The translations under genes were made by a program, and so were the position numbers. Of a stretch of DNA of 64,000 nt, positions 46,874-57,883 are shown piece after piece. The DNA lies in the NCBI RefSeq assembly GCF_001570765.1, contig NZ_BCSH01000006.1:62001-126000 (forward strand), given 5' to 3'. Position 1 is the stretch's first letter; every line of letters starts with the position of its first letter. A model generated the notes under the pieces. The model saw only the letters and a list, made by a program, of their open reading frames with translations. It was not told the DNA's origin and did no database searches. Origin of the DNA: Nocardiopsis listeri NBRC 13360 (GTDB lineage: Bacteria > Actinomycetota > Actinomycetes > Streptosporangiales > Streptosporangiaceae).

Positions 46874-47408
46874 TCCTTGTCCACAGCCTGTGGATCCGGG
46901 GTCCGGTCGTGGGCACGAGGGGTCTGGTGGGGTCGTCGGTCGTCCACAGCCTGTGGACGGCGCACCGAGCCCCGCTGCCCCGGTGGCGTCCGGGGCGGAC
47001 CTGGCCCGTCAGGCCCTCGCCCGGGCCCGGGCCGAGGCTCGGGAACGCGGCGCGGTCCCGAGCGGTGCGCCGAGGGCTCGAAGGCGTGGCCGATTGCGGT
47101 CACGCAACGAGCCCCAGTTGTTCGGAGACGCGGTCCGAACCTGGCTGATCGAGCATGGTTGGCAGGAGCAGGTGGCCGTTGGAGGGGTCTTCGGTCGATG
47201 GGCCGACATCGTGGGCGATTTCAATGCCGAACATCTCCGACCCGAAAGTTATTCGGAAGGTGAACTTGTCGTTGTCGCCGATTCACCGACGATGGCGGCT
47301 CACGCACGCGCGATGGTGCGGGATCTGATGCGGCGTCTGAACGAGGAACTCGGGGACGGGGCCGTCATCACCATCAAGGTGAAGGGGCCGGGGTCCCGAC
47401 GGAGGTGA
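46866..47408 (+). CDS. DUF721 (DciA-like) protein
   Basis: A 180-residue protein encoded between recF and gyrB. The C-terminal half is the DUF721 domain ([40 protein letters not shown]). DUF721 proteins of this locus are related to DciA, the helicase operator that helps load DnaB in bacteria lacking DnaC; applying that role here is inference. The N-terminal 75 residues are Pro/Gly/Arg-rich and include PQPVDP and PQPVDG, encoded by DnaA-box palindromes at 46877-46897 and 46942-46958. GTG 46866 overlaps recF. Confidence 0.88.
   Translation: MSDPCPQPVDPGSGRGHEGSGGVVGRPQPVDGAPSPAAPVASGADLARQALARARAEARERGAVPSGAPRARRRGRLRSRNEPQLFGDAVRTWLIEHGWQEQVAVGGVFGRWADIVGDFNAEHLRPESYSEGELVVVADSPTMAAHARAMVRDLMRRLNEELGDGAVITIKVKGPGSRRR
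46877..46958. other. Two palindromic DnaA-box pairs in the DUF721 gene
   Basis: TTGTCCACAGCCTGTGGATC (46877-46896) contains an exact TTGTCCACA box facing a second; GTCCACAGCCTGTGGAC (46942-46958) is a perfect palindrome of the same kind. Both lie in the first 31 codons. Confidence 0.7.
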
Positions 47409-49784
<2,376 letters not shown>

Positions 49785-49833
49785 GTCCTCTCCGTCCCAC
49801 TCGCTTCAGCAAGCTTAGAAGGGATCGACATCC

Positions 49834-52452
49834 GTGACGGATGCGAACAACCCCGACGCCCCTGAGGGCGGCTCCTCCATGGAGTCCCCGCAACGCGTGA
49901 CGGACCGGATCGAGCCCGTCGACATCCAGGTCGAGATGCAGCGCAGCTACCTCGACTACGCGATGTCCGTCATCGTCGGTCGGGCCCTCCCCGACGTCCG
50001 GGACGGCCTCAAACCGGTCCACCAGCGCGTCCTGTACGCCATGTACGACGGCGGCTACCGCCCCGACCGCGGCTACTTCAAGTGTGCCCGCGTCGTCGGT
50101 GACGTGATGGGTAACTACCACCCGCACGGCGACAGCGCCATCTACGACACCCTGGTCCGTCTGGCCCAGTGGTGGTCGATGCGGATGCCCCTGGTCGACC
50201 CGAACGGCAACTTCGGTTCGCCGGGCAACGACCCGGCCGCCGCCATGCGCTACACGGAGAGCAAACTCGCTCCGCTGGCCATGGAGATGCTCCGGGACAT
50301 CGACAAGGAGACCGTCGACTTCCGGCCCAACTACGACGGTCGTTCCTCGGAGCCCGTCGTCCTGCCGGCCCGTTTCCCGAACCTGCTGGTCAACGGCTCC
50401 TCGGGTATCGCGGTCGGTATGGCGACCAACATCCCGCCGCACAACCTGCGCGAGGTCGCCGAGGGTGTCTACTGGTACCTGGACAACCCCGAGGTCGACG
50501 ACGAGCGGCTGCTCGACGAGCTGATGGCCCGGGTCAAGGGCCCCGACTTCCCGACCCGCGGCCTCATCGTGGGCAAGCGCGGTATCGAGGAGGCGTACCG
50601 TACCGGGCGCGGCTCCATCACGATGCGCGCCGTGGTCGAGGTCGAGGAGGACAGCCGCGGCCGCCAGATCCTGGTGATCACCGAGCTGCCCTACCAGGTC
50701 AACCCGGACAACCTCGCGCTGAAGATCGCCGACCTGGTCAAGGACGGCAAGATCAACGGCATCGCCGACGTGCGCGACGAGTCCAGTGGCCGTACCGGCC
50801 AGCGTCTGGTCATCGTGCTCAAGCGCGACGCCGTGGCCAAGGTCGTGCTGAACAACCTGTACAAGCACACCCAGCTCCAGGAGACCTTCGGCGCCAACAT
50901 GCTGGCGCTGGTCGACGGGGTGCCGCGCACCCTGCGCTTGGACCAGATGATCCGCCACTGGGTCAAGCACCAGATCGAGGTCATCGTCCGTCGGACGAAG
51001 TACCTGCTGCGCAAGGCCGAGGAGCGGGCGCACATCCTGCGTGCGCTGCTGCGGGCGATGGACCGCATCGACGAGGTCATCAACCTCATCCGGGCCAGCC
51101 CCTCGGCCGACGAGGCGCGTACCGGTCTGATGGGTCTGCTGGAGATCGACGACATCCAGGCCCGGGCCATCCTCGACATGCAGCTGCGCAAGCTCGCCGC
51201 CTTGGAGCGCAACGCTCTGACCGCCGAGTACGACGAGCTGATGGCGCTCATCGCCGACTACAACGACATCCTCGATTCGGAGGAGCGTCAGCGCTCGATC
51301 ATCCGCGAGGAGCTCGGCGAGATCGTCGAGAAGTACGGCGACGAGCGACGCACGCACATCATCCCGTTCGAGGGCGACATGCGCATGGAGGACTTCATCG
51401 CCGAGGAGGACGTGGTCGTCACGATCTCCCGCGGTGGATACGCCAAGCGCACCCGCATCGACAACTACCGGGCGCAGAAGCGCGGCGGTAAGGGTGTGCG
51501 CGGGGCCCAGCTCAAGCAGGACGACATCGTCCAGCACTTCTTCGTCACCACCACCCACCACTGGATCCTCTGCTTCACGAACCAGGGTCGGGTGTACCGG
51601 ACGAAGGCCTACGAGCTGCCGGAGGCCGCACGCGACGCGCGCGGTCAGCACGTCGCGAACCTGCTGCCGTTCCAGCCGGGCGAGGAGATCGCGCAGATCA
51701 TGGCGCTGCGTGACTACGAGGCGGCGCCGTACCTGGTGCTGGCCACCCGCGAGGGCCTGGTCAAGAAGTCGCGTCTGGCGGACTTCGACTCCGCCCGTTC
51801 TGCCGGCATCATCGCGATCAACCTGCGCGAGGACGACGAGCTCATCGCCGCACGTCTGGTCTTCTCCGAGGACGACCTGCTGCTGATCTCCAGCGACGCC
51901 CAGGCGATCCGTTTCTCGGCCTCAGACGAGTCGCTGCGTCCCATGGGTCGTGCCACCAGCGGTGTGATCGGCATGCGCTTCCTGGAGGGCGACTACCTGC
52001 TGTCCATGGACGTCATCCGACCCGGTGACGGTTCGACCGACGTCCTGGTCGCCACCGAGAACGGATACGCCAAGCGGACCCCCTCGGAGCAGTACCCGAC
52101 GCAGAACCGTGGCGGTAAGGGCGTGCTGACGGCCAAGGTCGTGGAGGCCCGCGGCAAGCTGGTCGGTGCCCTGATGGTGGACCCGGAGGTCGACGAGATC
52201 TTCGCGATCACCTCCGCCGGCGGCGTCATCCGCACCGGAGCCGGTGAGGTCAAACAGTCCGGTCGTACCACCATGGGCGTCCGTCTGATGAACCTCGACA
52301 AGGGCAACAAGATCGTCGCCGTGGCCGCCAACGCGGAGGCCGCCGAAGAGGCGGAGGCCGAGGAGGTCGCGGACGCGGTCGAAGCGGCCGAGAACGCGAA
52401 CGCCGACACGGGTGACGTTCAGGTCTCGGGTGAAGGCGACAACGAGGCCTAG
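49834..52452 (+). CDS. gyrA: DNA gyrase subunit A
   Basis: DNA-cleaving subunit of gyrase. The 872-residue product has catalytic Tyr140 in [14 protein letters not shown]. The quinolone-determining region [17 protein letters not shown] carries Ser101 and Asp105, the sensitive-type residues. The GyrA box [10 protein letters not shown] begins the C-terminal beta-pinwheel, where further RGGKG blades follow. It ends in an acidic Glu/Ala-rich tail of about 45 residues. GTG start at 49834 after AGAAGGGA. Confidence 0.97.
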   Translation: MTDANNPDAPEGGSSMESPQRVTDRIEPVDIQVEMQRSYLDYAMSVIVGRALPDVRDGLKPVHQRVLYAMYDGGYRPDRGYFKCARVVGDVMGNYHPHGDSAIYDTLVRLAQWWSMRMPLVDPNGNFGSPGNDPAAAMRYTESKLAPLAMEMLRDIDKETVDFRPNYDGRSSEPVVLPARFPNLLVNGSSGIAVGMATNIPPHNLREVAEGVYWYLDNPEVDDERLLDELMARVKGPDFPTRGLIVGKRGIEEAYRTGRGSITMRAVVEVEEDSRGRQILVITELPYQVNPDNLALKIADLVKDGKINGIADVRDESSGRTGQRLVIVLKRDAVAKVVLNNLYKHTQLQETFGANMLALVDGVPRTLRLDQMIRHWVKHQIEVIVRRTKYLLRKAEERAHILRALLRAMDRIDEVINLIRASPSADEARTGLMGLLEIDDIQARAILDMQLRKLAALERNALTAEYDELMALIADYNDILDSEERQRSIIREELGEIVEKYGDERRTHIIPFEGDMRMEDFIAEEDVVVTISRGGYAKRTRIDNYRAQKRGGKGVRGAQLKQDDIVQHFFVTTTHHWILCFTNQGRVYRTKAYELPEAARDARGQHVANLLPFQPGEEIAQIMALRDYEAAPYLVLATREGLVKKSRLADFDSARSAGIIAINLREDDELIAARLVFSEDDLLLISSDAQAIRFSASDESLRPMGRATSGVIGMRFLEGDYLLSMDVIRPGDGSTDVLVATENGYAKRTPSEQYPTQNRGGKGVLTAKVVEARGKLVGALMVDPEVDEIFAITSAGGVIRTGAGEVKQSGRTTMGVRLMNLDKGNKIVAVAANAEAAEEAEAEEVADAVEAAENANADTGDVQVSGEGDNEA

Positions 52453-52553
52453 ACTGCGCGTTATACGCAGTACGTCCCGTGGGGTTCGTTTCGGCGGCCC
52501 CACGGGACACACGGATCGACCCGTCCCAATGAAAGTCCAGCGGAAACGTTTCT

Positions 52554-53195
52554 ATGTCTGAGAATCAGTCGAACACCAGCAGCAAAGATTCCGACGCGGC
52601 GGGTGTCGCAGGGGACTCGAACGTGGAGACGGCGGAACCGACCGCTGCGGACTCCTCGGAGACAACGACCGCGCAGGAATCGGGGGGCACCACAGTGACG
52701 TCTGAGTCCACGCCTGAGTCCACGCCGGAACCCGAGTCCGAGGCCCGATCCACGCCCGAAGAGCCCAAGGCGTCCCCCGAGCCGACGGGACCGACCGCCG
52801 TCAAGGCGACACTGGCGAGCCGGAAGGCCCATCTGACCGTCTCCAGGGTGGAGCCGTGGTCGGTCATGAAGTTCAGCTTCGTGGTCGCCCTCGTGTGCTT
52901 CATCATCCTGTTCGTCGCCGTCGCGGTGATCTACGCGGTCCTGTCGATGTTGGGTGTCTTCGACGAACTCACCAACATGATCAACGCTCTCCTGGAGGGT
53001 GACGGTGGTGACGACGAGCTGGGTCTGAACCCGGCAGCCTGGTTCTCGCCCGGTCGTGTCCTCGGTTACACCGGTGTCGTCGGTGCGCTGAACGTCGTGC
53101 TTCTGACCGCCCTGTCCACGGTGGGGGCGATGGTCTACAACCTGGTCGCGGACCTGGTCGGTGGCGTCGACGTCACCCTCTCCGAGGCCGAGTAG
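52554..53195 (+). CDS. DUF3566 membrane protein
   Basis: A 213-residue membrane protein, the usual partner of gyrA in actinomycetes. A Ser/Thr/Glu/Pro-rich cytoplasmic head of about 90 residues precedes the DUF3566 domain: LTVSRVEPWSVMKFSFVVAL, a membrane segment, VFDELTNMINALLEG, and a second membrane segment (YTGVVGALNVVLLTALSTVG) ending in YNLVADLVGGVDVTLSE. Function unknown. A strong terminator follows, just before tRNA-Ile. Confidence 0.92.
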   Translation: MSENQSNTSSKDSDAAGVAGDSNVETAEPTAADSSETTTAQESGGTTVTSESTPESTPEPESEARSTPEEPKASPEPTGPTAVKATLASRKAHLTVSRVEPWSVMKFSFVVALVCFIILFVAVAVIYAVLSMLGVFDELTNMINALLEGDGGDDELGLNPAAWFSPGRVLGYTGVVGALNVVLLTALSTVGAMVYNLVADLVGGVDVTLSEAE

Positions 53196-53208
53196 CCTTC
53201 GTTCGTCC

Positions 53209-53245
53209 GTCGGGCCCGGCTCTCCTGCTGAGAGCCGGGCCCGAC
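53209..53245 (+). terminator. Terminator after DUF3566 gene
   Basis: Perfect 16-bp stem GTCGGGCCCGGCTCTC / GAGAGCCGGGCCCGAC with a 5-nt loop. Confidence 0.9.
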
Positions 53246-53395
53246 GTCCGTTCCGGAACGGCCCGAGCACTGTCGGGAACGGGCTAAAATGGGAGGTGAA
53301 GAGGGACGTGGTTCGTCCCGTGTCCCCTCTCTCGTGCCAGGAGGTCTCCGGTTCGCCCAGGCCCCCGGGATGCGGTAGAGTTCCTGACGGAACGA

Positions 53396-53469
53396 GGGCG
53401 TATAGCTCAGTCGGTTAGAGCGCATCCCTGATAAGGATGAGGTCCCAGGTTCAAGTCCTGGTACGCCCA
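53396..53469 (+). tRNA. tRNA-Ile (anticodon GAT)
   Basis: A 74-nt cloverleaf. Acceptor GGGCGTA / TACGCCC with discriminator A at 53469; anticodon stem CATCC / GGATG around loop CTGATAA (GAT at 53430-53432); T arm CCAGG TTCAAGT CCTGG. CCA is not encoded. This tRNA after gyrA-DUF3566 is conserved in actinobacteria, normally followed by tRNA-Ala, which is not seen here. Confidence 0.97.
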
Positions 53470-53788
53470 CACTTTTACAGATCAGAGCCTTGCTTCTCCA
53501 TTCGGAGAGTGGGGCTCTTCCTGTTTCCACCGGCATTCGACCGTGGGGCCCCACGGCGATCCCTGTCGGAGCCTGCGGCTCCCTGGCCCCGAGCGATATC
53601 GACAGGACGCCAAGTCGACAACGGTTCGAATCGCCATGTCGACTCGACCCTGACCGACGCTCCCCCGGCCGGTAGCGGCACGCCCAGAAGCTCCAGAAGT
53701 TCCAGAAGCTCCGATACGCACATGGGTGACCGGGCTCGGAGGCCACGACCGTTCGGCTGACCCTGACCGGAAGTTGATCGGCGTCCTG
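53470..53788. other. Spacer downstream of tRNA-Ile
   Basis: About 320 bp with no convincing gene on either strand. It holds a probable tRNA terminator (AGAGCC...GGCTCT, about 53485-53519), GTCGAC words (about 53611-53652), and three tandem 9-bp repeats CCAGAAGYT at 53684-53710. Confidence 0.5.
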
Positions 53789-54229
53789 TCACAGACCGAT
53801 CGCTGACTTGGGTCCCATGTAGGAACCTGCCCCGGGAAACCCGTCCTCGACCAAACGTGCGAAGTGGTCGCTGAATCCGAGGTGGGCGAGGTCCCCGGTC
53901 TTCACGAATTCCACTCCTCGGATCGGCCGCGAGTCGAGCCCTTCCGAGATATCCCCCAGAGAACCACCCGTACGGTGAACCTCAAAGGTTATGTGCACGA
54001 CGTGCAAATTCTTTTCCGAGACGATGTGGTCGCACAGATACAACAGGCGTCCAACCTCGACCTCGACCCCTATTTCTTCGCGCATCTCGCGAACCAGGGC
54101 GTCACCGAGCGGTTCACCCTCCTCCACTCGTCCACCCGGCAAGCTCCACCTGCGCGGGCCGTCGGTGTCCTGCTCCAAGAGCAGTACCTTCCCGTCCTCG
54201 GCAAGGAGGCCTGCCACTCGTGTGTCCAT
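53789..54229 (-). CDS. NUDIX hydrolase
   Basis: A 146-residue protein with a complete NUDIX box GGRVEEGEPLGDALVREMRE followed by EIGVEVE (G-x5-E-x7-REUxEExGU). Such enzymes hydrolyse nucleoside diphosphates linked to another group; the substrate cannot be told. ATG 54229 has no Shine-Dalgarno sequence, but TAGGGT lies 6 nt upstream, consistent with a leaderless message. First gene of the accessory region right of the tRNA, divergent from a decayed nucleotidyltransferase. Confidence 0.88.
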   Translation of the reverse strand: MDTRVAGLLAEDGKVLLLEQDTDGPRRWSLPGGRVEEGEPLGDALVREMREEIGVEVEVGRLLYLCDHIVSEKNLHVVHITFEVHRTGGSLGDISEGLDSRPIRGVEFVKTGDLAHLGFSDHFARLVEDGFPGAGSYMGPKSAIGL

Positions 54230-54288
54230 GCCGGCACCCTAGCGAACGCAATGAGGCCCCGGGATCGACTGATGAACGAGAGCGAACC

Positions 54289-55032
54289 GATGTCGTGATC
54301 GCTGCCGGGGGATGGGGAAAACGACGTTCCGAATGGTCTCGCTACCTGCTCAACGAATTATTTCCCGTGCGAGGAAACCCGGGAATCGTCCACCTCATGG
54401 ATGAGATCGTCCGAATGGGCAGGGTGAGGGCCACGATGGTCCACCACCCCTACTATGAGGACTTCATCCCCTCCTGGGTCGGTCGGGCTCTGACCGATGA
54501 GCGCGGCTACGACCGGGCGGCCGCATGAACCTGCGCCCATGACCCTCGTCGGCCGAACATCGATCTGCGCTTCACCCCACAGCAGGGACCGTCCAGCGAG
54601 ACCGCTCTCGGCCGCCCGAACGAGCTCTACGCGATCTACGCCGACAACCTCTATCCCGAAGGCCACCCCTTCTCGCGACTACGGAGCACGGGCGAAGGTG
54701 CGTCGGTGATCGCGCGTCCGTGCAACCGGGCAGAGGCGCCGAACCGAGGGGTGATCGTCTGCGACCGCGGGTTCATGGTGGATCTGGTGGAGAAGCCGGA
54801 CGAGTCCACGGCACGTGGTCTCGAACGCCAACACGGTCCGGACGCGCTCGTGCTGTTGGAAGGACGGGCTCGTGCAGACCGGTCCTTTCTCGACTTCCTG
54901 TGGTCGTACCGCCCCGACCGCGCCATGGAAGCGAAACTGTCTCTGGCCCTCTCGGCTTACGCACGTACCCATCCGGTCCGTGTGTGCCGCATCAGTTCGT
55001 CCGTGACCGACCTCGGAGCCCCGGTGCCGTGA
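54289..55032 (+). pseudogene. Decayed sugar-phosphate nucleotidyltransferase
   Basis: One continuous frame interrupted by TGA at 54526-54528. Upstream: DVVIAAGGWGKRRSEWSRYL with LLNELFPVRGNPGIVHLMDE and MVHHPYYEDFIPSWVG. Downstream: IDLRFTPQQGPSSET, ELYAIYADNLYPEGHPF, GVIVCDRGFMVDLVEKPDES and ALSAYARTHPVRVC. This resembles NTP_transferase proteins of actinomycetes that begin with an AAGxGTR loop; here that loop has become GGWGKRR. The segment between PSSET and ELYAIYADN also seems shortened. The damaged loop plus the in-frame stop indicate loss of function. No proper start codon is evident. Confidence 0.7.
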
Positions 55033-55091
55033 GGGAGTGACCGGTCTTCGGGGTGGGTACTTGCCGGAGTCTCCGTCACGGCTGGTGTGGA

Positions 55092-55151
55092 ACACGACGA
55101 AGACGACCCTGCCCGCGCTCGACCGCGCGGGCAGGGTCGTCTTCGTCGTGT
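55092..55151. terminator. Very long perfect hairpin at the end of the CPBP gene
   Basis: 27-bp perfect arms (left arm begins ACACGACGAAGACGACCC, right arm ends GTCGTCTTCGTCGTGT) with a 6-nt loop. It touches the CPBP stop codon and lies 60 bp after the facing pseudogene, so it can act in both directions. Confidence 0.85.
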
Positions 55152-56029
55152 CAGCCTTCGACGCCGGCGTTCCGGGGCAGGCCCAGACGTCCGCGGGTGC
55201 AGACCAGAAGGAACAGGGCGACCAGCAGGACCAGCCCGACCTCGATGGACGAGGCCGGGGCGCCCACGGCCACACCCTTGAGCCCCGATGCGACGTTGAT
55301 CGCGGCGTGGGTGATCACCGCGGCGATCACTCCGCCTCGGGCCGTGTTGAACACGTATCCGAGGACGACGGTGAGCCCGAGGCACAGCAGGACGTACGAG
55401 GGGAAGTGGATGTTCGACTGGGACGTGCCCTCCATGAAGAACAGCGGGGCGTGCCAGACGGCCCAGATGATCCCCAGCATCACGTTCGCGGCCAGGGGGC
55501 TGTGCGCTCCCTGGAGTCGCGGCAGGGCGAAGCCTCGCCAGCCCAGTTCCTCGTTGCCGCCACCGACCAGGGCGATGACCAGGAACTGAATCGGAACGGT
55601 CATCAGGGCCTGTCGAAGGGCGGCCTCGTCAAGGTCGGCCTGACCCAGGTACACGGGCAGCGCGGCCGAGCCGGCGATGGCGAGAAGGATCAGGACGGCG
55701 GCCGCGTAGGGCATGAGTCCACCCCGGCGGCGAAGGGAGTGGCGGCGGAAGAGCGCGCCCACCCCCTGGCGGCCCTGGGTGGCCGCGGTGACGATGATCG
55801 CGGCCACCATCGGGCCGAAGGCTCCGATGACGACGGCCGGCATCGGGTCGGCGCCGGGGAACAGGCGGGGGAAGATCCACCAGGTCGTCCAGGAGAAGGC
55901 GAAGGCCAGGAGGAAGAAGACGCCGAGTCCGTGGGGGGCGACGACCGTCGTGCGGGACTGGTCGGGGGTGGAAGGTGCGGAGGACAGGGGGTGCGTGGAG
56001 GGGCTCGTTGTTGCCATGCCCAGAAACAT
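55151..56029 (-). CDS. CPBP family intramembrane metalloprotease
   Basis: A 292-residue membrane protein of the CAAX-protease/bacteriocin-processing (Abi) family. Hydrophobic segments surround the catalytic motifs GGGNEELGWRGFALPRLQ (EExxxR), AVWHAPLFFMEG and VITHAAINVASG (His ligands). In bacteria such proteins act in prenyl-protein processing or as self-immunity to peptide antibiotics. Here it is divergent from a TetR regulator and next to a lanthipeptide-type precursor gene, so immunity is a fair guess. ATG 56029 or 56017; neither has a clear ribosome binding site. Confidence 0.85.
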   Translation of the reverse strand: MFLGMATTSPSTHPLSSAPSTPDQSRTTVVAPHGLGVFFLLAFAFSWTTWWIFPRLFPGADPMPAVVIGAFGPMVAAIIVTAATQGRQGVGALFRRHSLRRRGGLMPYAAAVLILLAIAGSAALPVYLGQADLDEAALRQALMTVPIQFLVIALVGGGNEELGWRGFALPRLQGAHSPLAANVMLGIIWAVWHAPLFFMEGTSQSNIHFPSYVLLCLGLTVVLGYVFNTARGGVIAAVITHAAINVASGLKGVAVGAPASSIEVGLVLLVALFLLVCTRGRLGLPRNAGVEG

Positions 56030-56068
56030 ACACTGTTGGATTCATACATACAACGTAGGATTGCGGAT
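56030..56068. promoter_or_regulatory. Divergent CPBP/TetR promoter-operator
   Basis: 39-bp spacer, AT-rich for this genome. TAGGAT ends 7 nt before ATG 56069, which fits a leaderless TetR message. Repeated CATACA words (56027 and 56043) and facing GTTG/CAAC half sites (56035 and 56051) are candidates for the TetR operator. Confidence 0.5.
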
Positions 56069-56752
56069 ATGCTGACGAGCATGGCCGATACAGGATCAGA
56101 GCAGCAGTTCGAGAGCGTCTTCCAACGATCGCCGCGCAAACGTCGCGCGAAGCCGGCGCTGAGCAGGGACCGTATCGTCGGCGGGACCATCGCCCTGCTC
56201 GACCGCGACGGGGCCTCGGCTCTGACCATGCGCAAGGTCGCCGCCGAGCTGGAGGTGCACGCGACGAGTCTGTACTGGCACGTGGAGCGGCGTGAGGACC
56301 TGGTGGACCTGGCCGTGGACGAGATCCTCGCGGGGGCCGCTTCGGCTCTCCCCGGGCCGGACGTGCCCTGGGACGTCGCGGTCAAGGCGACCGCACGCCG
56401 CTTCTACATGGCCCTGACCGAGCACACGTGGGCCGCCGAGTTCGCCGGCTCGAGGCCGTTGCTCGGTCCCAACGCGATCACCCTGTCACGACGGATCGTC
56501 GAGGCGATCCAGGGCTCCGGTGCCGACGAGGAGGGTCAGGCGGTCGTGATCAGGGCGGTGTCGAACCAGATCCTCGGTGCGGCCACGTCGGCCGTGGCCA
56601 TGCGGGTGGCCAAGTCGGGACATTCCCAGGGGCACGAGGGCGCGGTCTCGGCCGCGGTGGCCAAGGCCGACGCCCTGGCGGTGGAGAACACCTACTTCGA
56701 CCAGGCCTTGGACCTGATCCTCGCGGGCGCCGAGGCGCGACCCCGTGGGTGA
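56069..56752 (+). CDS. TetR family transcriptional regulator
   Basis: A 227-residue repressor. The helix-turn-helix is LSRDRIVGGTIALLDRDGAS then ALTMRKVAAELEVHATSLYW, ending HVERREDLVDLAVDEIL. The C-terminal ligand domain has the TetR_C pattern (ALTEHTWAAEFAGSRPLLGP, VVIRAVSNQILGAATSAVA). It probably controls itself and the divergent CPBP gene through the 39-bp spacer. A second ATG at 56081 is possible. Faces the precursor peptide gene across a bidirectional terminator. Confidence 0.9.
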   Translation: MLTSMADTGSEQQFESVFQRSPRKRRAKPALSRDRIVGGTIALLDRDGASALTMRKVAAELEVHATSLYWHVERREDLVDLAVDEILAGAASALPGPDVPWDVAVKATARRFYMALTEHTWAAEFAGSRPLLGPNAITLSRRIVEAIQGSGADEEGQAVVIRAVSNQILGAATSAVAMRVAKSGHSQGHEGAVSAAVAKADALAVENTYFDQALDLILAGAEARPRG

Positions 56753-56773
56753 CCCTCGGGTCGCCGGGGTCGT

Positions 56774-56808
56774 CATGTCGACAACGAGACGCGTCCTCAT
56801 GTCGACAA
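56774..56808. repeat. Paired CATGTCGACAA words
   Basis: CATGTCGACAA and TCATGTCGACAA, about 25 bp apart, just after the tetR stop; member of the dispersed GTCGAC family. Confidence 0.55.
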
Positions 56809-56827
56809 GTGTCCTCGAGCGCGTGGA

Positions 56828-56855
56828 GGGCCGGCCTCCGTGCGGAGGCCGGCCC
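56828..56855. terminator. Bidirectional terminator between tetR and the precursor gene
   Basis: Perfect 13-bp stem GGGCCGGCCTCCG / CGGAGGCCGGCCC with a 2-nt spacer, midway between convergent genes. Confidence 0.85.
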
Positions 56856-56884
56856 GAACCGTGGGGAAGCGAACTCGACGGCTC

Positions 56885-57043
56885 TTAGCAGTCGAGGGTG
56901 ATGGAGATGGTGATGCCGCAGGGGACGCTGGTCGGCGCGTCGACACCCTCGTCCAGCGTGACGCTCATGTCCTCCTGAGCGGCCTGGGCGCCGGCGGTGC
57001 TGAGCAGCTCGATGTCACCGAAGATGTTCGCGGACTGGTTCAT
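56885..57043 (-). CDS. Lanthipeptide-type precursor peptide (class V-like)
   Basis: A 52-residue peptide starting MNQSANIFGDIELLSTAGAQ, chosen at ATG 57043 because AGAGGAG lies 7 nt upstream; an 18-codon longer frame lacks this. The acidic leader ends ...LDEGVDAP and the presumed core is TSVPCGITISITLDC. The core has an S-x-x-C pair (Ser39, Cys42), alternating Ile-Thr/Ser residues and a C-terminal Cys52 preceded by T-x-x-C. This is what a LanD-type decarboxylase would convert to an aminovinyl-cysteine ring. The SVPC start recalls the SxPC start of cacaoidin as I remember it. Pro37 before the core fits cleavage by the nearby prolyl-oligopeptidase. Product structure is inference. Confidence 0.75.
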   Translation of the reverse strand: MNQSANIFGDIELLSTAGAQAAQEDMSVTLDEGVDAPTSVPCGITISITLDC

Positions 57044-57102
57044 GCCGATTCTCCTCTGGTGTGATGGGCGGGGACCGGGGGGATCCCTGCGCCTCACTGG
57101 CT

Positions 57103-57172
57103 GGGCACTTACGAGAATCGAATATTTCCTTCAGTCGGCCAAGTCATCACCGAAAATTGGCAACTAAGTGCC
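57103..57172. promoter_or_regulatory. Candidate operator pair flanking the precursor promoter
   Basis: GGCACTTA at 57103-57110 and its reverse complement TAAGTGCC at 57165-57172 flank the AT-rich stretch (TATTCG on the minus strand) upstream of the precursor. The right copy is part of TGGCA-N6-TGCCA (57158-57173). Likely reader: the adjacent LuxR-type regulator. Confidence 0.45.
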
Positions 57173-57180
57173 ACGCCGGC

Positions 57181-57837
57181 TCAGATCCAACCCGCCTCAC
57201 GCGCCAGCCCGGCGGCCTCGTAACGGGTCTTGACGTCGAGTTTCTCCAGGATCCCCGACAGGTAGTTGCGCACGGTGCCGTTGGCCAGGTGGAGCTTGGC
57301 GGCGATGTCCTTGGTGGTGGTGCTCTGGTCGACCTCGGCCAGGATGCTCAGCTCCCGCTCGCTCAGCGGACAACTCGGCTCCGCCAGCGCGTCGGCCGCC
57401 AGGTAGGGGTCGACGTACCTGTCCCCCACCGCCACGCGCCTGAGGACGTTGGACAGACTCTGGGCGGACGTGCTCTTGGCGATGAAGCCGGTCGCGCCCT
57501 CCTTCAACGCCCGCCGCAGCGTTCCCGGGTTGGCGTGGCGCGTGAGGATGACGCAGCGCACGTTCGGGCAGTGCTTGCGCAGTCTTCCCAAGAGCACGAG
57601 GCCACCGTCGGGCATCTCGATGTCCAGCATGACGATGTCCGGGCGTGACTCCAACGCGATCCTGAAGGCGTCGCCACCGTTGTCCGCCTGGCCGACCACC
57701 GTGATGTCGGGCTCCAGGTCGAGCAGGGCCGCGATGGCCTCACGGGTCATCGCCTCGTCCTCGGCGAGCAGTACACGAATCAGGTCTTCCTCCCCGGGAA
57801 CGTCCGTGTGCGACGCCTTGTCGCACGGTAGGGCCAT
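57181..57837 (-). CDS. LuxR-type response regulator of the peptide cluster
   Basis: A response regulator of about 218 residues. The receiver has LIRVLLAEDEAMTREAIAAL, phospho-acceptor Asp72 in IVMLDIEMPDGG, and Lys in GFIAKSTS. The C-terminal helix-turn-helix is PLSERELSILAEVDQSTTTK then DIAAKLHLANGTVRNYLSGI, the DesR/NarL type. Start is uncertain: ATG 57837 with GAGGTG, GTG 57849, or a CTG just before IRVLLAED with GGAGG close by. It lies directly upstream of the precursor gene, so control of peptide production is likely. The histidine kinase at 58843 is the natural partner. Confidence 0.88.
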   Translation of the reverse strand: MALPCDKASHTDVPGEEDLIRVLLAEDEAMTREAIAALLDLEPDITVVGQADNGGDAFRIALESRPDIVMLDIEMPDGGLVLLGRLRKHCPNVRCVILTRHANPGTLRRALKEGATGFIAKSTSAQSLSNVLRRVAVGDRYVDPYLAADALAEPSCPLSERELSILAEVDQSTTTKDIAAKLHLANGTVRNYLSGILEKLDVKTRYEAAGLAREAGWI

Positions 57838-57883
57838 TATCGCCGCCACCTCGCGGCACGCGCCAGAGAAGTCCCGGGGCGGT

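Noticed and set aside
53475-53792. A 105-codon minus-strand frame after tRNA-Ile
   Set aside because: No ribosome binding site or family; the ELLELLELL stretch comes from the tandem 9-bp repeats.
57044-57097. An 18-codon N-terminal extension of the precursor peptide
   Set aside because: The extension (MRRRDPPGPRPSHQRRIG) covers the ribosome binding site and lacks leader character; ATG 57043 has an ideal AGAGGAG.
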